This document shows, piece after piece, positions 60,598-64,000 of a stretch of DNA of 64,000 nt (its first letter is position 1; the number at the start of each line of letters is the position of its first letter). A program made the translations under genes and the position numbers. Under the pieces are notes generated by a model. The model had not been told where the DNA came from, did not search any database, and was given only the letters and a program-made list of their open reading frames with translations. The DNA is from an uncultured Corynebacterium sp. GTDB lineage: Bacteria > Actinomycetota > Actinomycetes > Mycobacteriales > Mycobacteriaceae. Location of the stretch: NCBI RefSeq assembly GCF_946221105.1, contig NZ_CAMICL010000001.1, positions 1-64,000 on the forward strand. The letters are read 5' to 3'.

Positions 60598-62400
60598 CTA
60601 GTGACCGCCGCCACTCCATGCGGCGAAAAGTTGCGCGTATCTCCCGCCGGCTGCGATGAGCTGGGCGTGGGTGCCGTCCTCGATGATGTGCCCGGCGTCC
60701 ATGACCAAGATTCGGTCCGCGGCTGCCGCCTGGTCAAGGCGGTGCGCCACCACCAACGCCGTGGTGCCATCCGCGATGCGTGCGGCCGCCTCTTCCAGCG
60801 CGTTCGTGGCGTCGCTGCCGGCTTTTGCCGTGGCCTCGTCCAGGATGAGCACCTTCGGGCCTGACAGTGCGACACGCGCGAGCGCGAGCTGCTGCTCCAC
60901 CTCCGGCGGGAGCTCCTCCGCGCCCGCGGCGACGGCGGTGTCCAGCCCTTTCGGGAACAGGCGCGCGAACTGGGTGCCATCGGGGTCGAGCCCGACGGTT
61001 GCCAACGCCCGCAATAGGTCCGTGTCGGTCGCACCCTGTGCTGCCATCGATAGGTCCTCGCGCAGGGTGCCGGCGAACAGGTGGACGTCCTGGGTGAGCA
61101 GGGTGACGTTCTTGGCGGTCCATGTGTCGCTGACCTGCGAGGTATCTACTGCGCCTACCCGGATGCTGCCATCTGTGGGCTCCACCAGCCCCGCGATGAG
61201 CGCGGCGAGCGTGGACTTGCCTGCGCCCGACGTCCCCACCAGCGCGGTCGTTGTCCCCGCCGCGAGTGTGACGGAGAGGTCCTCCAGCACGTTGGCGCCG
61301 CCCGGGTACGCGAAGGAGACGTGGTCAACTGACACCTCCACGGGCTTGGTCAGGTCCTCCGGTACGACTGTGGCGACGCGGCCGTCCGCGAGCTTGGCCA
61401 GGCTCACCGCGCGGCCCACGGCGGTGGCCGCACCCTGCAGCTCCCCGACGAAGAACAGGGCGTTGAACACCATGACTTCGGCGCGGATCACCATGAACAC
61501 CGCGGCACTCGCCTGGCCCGGGGTGACAGCGCCGGCCGAGGCAAGCCAGGCACCCGCACCGAGGGTGAGCAGCACCCACGCGGCGAAAGCGACCTGTCCG
61601 ATGCCCATGAGCCGGATGAACCAGGGCGCACGGTCCATCTCCGCTTCCACCGCGCCCCACGTCCGCCACATCCGGGCCAGTGCCCAGCGCTCCCAATCGA
61701 AGGCGCGGAGCGTGGGCAGGCCCCGGACGGTGTCCAGCTACACCGCGTTGCGACGCGCCTCCGCCACGCTCACGGCGTTGGAGGCAGCCGGGATCGCGCG
61801 GACCACCGCGCGGGCGAACGGGTAGGTGCAGACGCAGATCAATAGCAGGATCCCGGCGAAGCGGACGTCGATAAGCAAAAGCCCGATAAACGTGATCGGA
61901 AAGACGAACACGGTGGTGAGCACGCGCGAGCCGATGGCGGTGATGGTTTGGACGACGTCGTCGATGTCCTTGGTCATGCGTGTGATCACGTTGCCGGTGC
62001 CGAGCTCCATCACCCGCGGCACGGGTGCGCGCAGGATCGCGTCGAGGCAGCGACGGCGCAGGTCGATGGACGCGCGGGCGACCTTGAGGCCCACCACGTA
62101 GTTGCCCAGGGCCCGCAAGAACATCTCGACGAGCATGCAGGCCAACGCGAGTCCTACGGTCCACACGAAGGCGCGGGTGCCGGTGCCCAGTAGTGGCACC
62201 TCGCCTCCGGTGAGCGGGTCGACGCTGCGGCCGAACAGGTTCGACTGTGTGGTGTAGACGGCGACGGTGAGCGCCTGGATGATCAAAAGCCCTGTCCACC
62301 AGCGTTTGTCCAGCGCGTTCGGCAGCGCCGAGAGGTACGCGAAGGTCTCCTTCACACTCGCGGGGGCGACCGCGTCTGTGCGTTCGTACTCGCGCTGCAT
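60598..62400 (-). pseudogene. ABC exporter subunit with in-frame TAG (active-site half)
   Basis: One frame of 601 codons holds an ABC exporter (membrane domain then ATPase), interrupted by TAG at 61738–61740. The residues on both sides, RRNAV and LDTVRGLPTLRAF, join as in related exporters, where Gln is normal, so CAG to TAG is likely. The ATPase part has Walker A GTSGAGKS, Walker B VLILDEATA and the switch His in VVAHRLDQ, but the signature is LPPEVEQQ rather than LSGGQ. The two pieces would be 220 and up to ~379 residues. ATG 62400 directly follows the stop of the partner gene (TAGATG). Confidence 0.8.
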
Positions 62401-63963
62401 CTACGCCACCTCCAATGCGGTTCCGGCGTGCTGCCACGCCGTGTTTCCGGTGATCACCACGGTCGTTTTGTCCGCCCTGACCGCGGCTACGGCTTCCACG
62501 ACATTCGCCTGGGTCACGGAATCGAGCCCTGTGGTCGGGTCGTCCAAGATCAGCACCTCAGGGTCGACGGCGAGCGTCCGAGCCAGCGCGACGCGCTGCC
62601 GCTGCCCGCCGGAAAGGTTCAGGCCGGCCTCCCCCAGCGGCGCATCCGGCAGCTCGCCGTTTTCGCCTATGCCGCCGAGCCTGCGGAGGATGTCCTGGCA
62701 GTGGGCGGCCGCGAGCGCTTGCTTCACCGCGTCCTCCGGCACGTCCCCGCGCGGATTCACATTGTCCGCAATGGTGCCCTCAAAAACGTTGACGGTGTGC
62801 GGCGGGAACAGCACATCGGCGCGCTGCGCCCACGCAACGGCTGTGGCGTAGGAGCGCTCCGCCGGCTCGAGGATCCACAGTCCCGCACCTGGGACCGGGG
62901 TGTCTGTCGGCTCAGGCCCCGCGGTGTCGTCGCCCGCGTGGTGCAACTGCTCGATGCGTCGGCCGCTCGCGACGGCCCTGCCCCACCCGCTGGCGAAATC
63001 GCCGAACGCGAAGCCCGCCATGTTCAGCGTGGGCGGCACCAGAAGCGCCACGGACGTCAGCTGCCCCGGGGTGATCTCCCCGCGCAGCGTCATCCACGCG
63101 CTCAAGCCCACGATGGCAAGGTTGCACAGCCACGCTACGCACAACCTGGCAAAACCAAGCCACACCTCCACACGTAGGTGAGTGAGCATCAACTGCTTCG
63201 CCTTCGCCGTTTCCGAGTGAAAACGTGTTGCCACGGTTGCGCCCGCGCCGAGGCCTTTGACGGTGCGGATGCCTTGCGACGCATCCGTGGCCAAGCCAGC
63301 AACATCCGCCTCCGCGGCGCGGCGCTTCAGCGACACCCGCGTCACCGGCCCCGCGGTCCACGCGGCGAACAGAGCGATGATTAACGCGCTCGCCGGGATG
63401 GCCAGCGAGATCCACGGGGAGACCGACCACATCGCCACCATCGCGCCGGCCGCGTAGCCGATGGCCATCAGCGGAAACGACAGCAGCTCACGGTAGCGGC
63501 CGACGGTGTTCGCGTCCGCGTCGATGGTGTTGAGCACCGTGCCGGGGCTCATCGCTCCCGCTCCGCGGCGCAGCACGCCCGAGGACAGGTGCTGCTGCGC
63601 GTTGTGGGTCACGCGGCGCACCGAGGCTGTGGCCAGGCCATCTCCGGTGGCCTCACCGGCGAACTGGATGATGAAGATGCCGACCAGCACACCGAAGAGC
63701 CACCACGCGTTGAACTTTTCTTCCCCCACCAGGCCGTCCACGATCATGCCCACCACTACCGGCGCAAAGGCAGCGATGCCGGAGCCGATGAGGTAGCTCA
63801 GAATGTGCAGCACCAACACGCCCGGATATGCGCCAACCATGTCCCTGACCACCCGGTTCCCGCTGCTCCAGCGTGCCGGATGGAGCCGTGCCGGATCGTC
63901 CGCTGGCGGCGCGGGCGGGACGAACCAGCTGTACGTCTTCATTCTGCGCGGCGGTGGCATCAT
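62401..63963 (-). CDS. ABC exporter subunit with degenerate ATPase
   Basis: Membrane domain with about six helices in the first ~310 residues, then an ATPase part of ~200 residues. The signature NLSGGQRQR is perfect, but the Walker A loop is missing: the segment where it should be reads GLWILEPAERSYATAV. Walker B is VLILDDPTT, with Asp in place of the catalytic Glu, and the switch His is absent (VVITGNTAW). It is therefore the regulatory half of a heterodimer with the following gene. The start ATG is near the window edge; a second ATG lies one codon in. Substrate unknown. Confidence 0.85.
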   Translation of the reverse strand: MMPPPRRMKTYSWFVPPAPPADDPARLHPARWSSGNRVVRDMVGAYPGVLVLHILSYLIGSGIAAFAPVVVGMIVDGLVGEEKFNAWWLFGVLVGIFIIQFAGEATGDGLATASVRRVTHNAQQHLSSGVLRRGAGAMSPGTVLNTIDADANTVGRYRELLSFPLMAIGYAAGAMVAMWSVSPWISLAIPASALIIALFAAWTAGPVTRVSLKRRAAEADVAGLATDASQGIRTVKGLGAGATVATRFHSETAKAKQLMLTHLRVEVWLGFARLCVAWLCNLAIVGLSAWMTLRGEITPGQLTSVALLVPPTLNMAGFAFGDFASGWGRAVASGRRIEQLHHAGDDTAGPEPTDTPVPGAGLWILEPAERSYATAVAWAQRADVLFPPHTVNVFEGTIADNVNPRGDVPEDAVKQALAAAHCQDILRRLGGIGENGELPDAPLGEAGLNLSGGQRQRVALARTLAVDPEVLILDDPTTGLDSVTQANVVEAVAAVRADKTTVVITGNTAWQHAGTALEVA

Positions 63964-64000
63964 TCTGGAAAATCTAGCAAATATTCAGGGTTGTACTGGC

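Overview
The window is a stretch of high-GC chromosome from a Corynebacterium. This is inferred from gene content and order: odhI–ftsR–DUF151 nuclease–MerR, ndh–ufaA, an rbpA gene, separate ppm and lnt genes, dop–pup–pafA–pafB–pafC–tatA–tatC–helY, arc–trmI, mshC–uppP, and a lipoprotein gene followed by pyrD. I cannot name the species. I saw no rRNA, tRNA, CRISPR array or intact insertion sequence.

Layout. 0–6.2 kb: a hydrolase/OsmC fusion protein, SecA2, then the odhI–ftsR–nuclease–MerR group. 6.4–14 kb: VWA lipid-anchored/secreted-side protein, a DUF-like 'glycosylase', two CorC/HlyC-type membrane proteins, a DEAD-box helicase and gnd, all on the minus strand. 14–15.6 kb: a thioesterase and corA. 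15.8–19.3 kb: an anaerobic pyruvate formate-lyase (PFL) operon in which the glycyl-radical domain is a separate small gene. 19.4–24 kb: ndh, ufaA, a YceI protein, a Zn-finger-like protein and rbpA. 24–32.3 kb: ppm, lnt, fxsA, a DprE2-like reductase, an M24 peptidase, a trypsin-like protease and the HelY helicase. 32.3–38.6 kb: Tat export plus the pupylation locus, with no proteasome subunit genes. 38.7–43.7 kb: a peptide transporter, the divergent pdxS/pdxR pair and an odd flavoprotein carrying an antitoxin-like N-terminus. 43.7–48.2 kb: arc, trmI, apeB and a RecB-family nuclease. 48.2–52.7 kb: fhs, a Dcu-type C4-dicarboxylate carrier and aspA. 52.7–58.1 kb: a HAD hydrolase, a small conserved protein, mshC, uppP, a lipoprotein and pyrD. 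58.1–59.7 kb: an insertion flanked by two copies of the pyrD 3' end, carrying an SdpI-like membrane protein. 59.7–64 kb: a small membrane protein, a PEBP-like protein and a heterodimeric ABC exporter whose second gene carries an in-frame stop.

How the genes work together. PFL makes formate and acetyl-CoA, and Fhs can load formate onto tetrahydrofolate. AspA turns aspartate into fumarate and Dcu exchanges C4-dicarboxylates. Together these point to fermentative or fumarate-respiring growth under low oxygen. Pup, PafA, Dop and ARC form a pupylation system that most likely works without a 20S proteasome, as known in corynebacteria. MshC, RbpA and SecA2 are ordinary actinobacterial housekeeping functions.

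The least ordinary parts are the split PFL, a hairpin that would bury the ribosome binding site of the dcu gene, the duplicated pyrD end with membrane-protein cargo, the antitoxin–flavoprotein fusion, and the extremely asymmetric, stop-interrupted ABC exporter.
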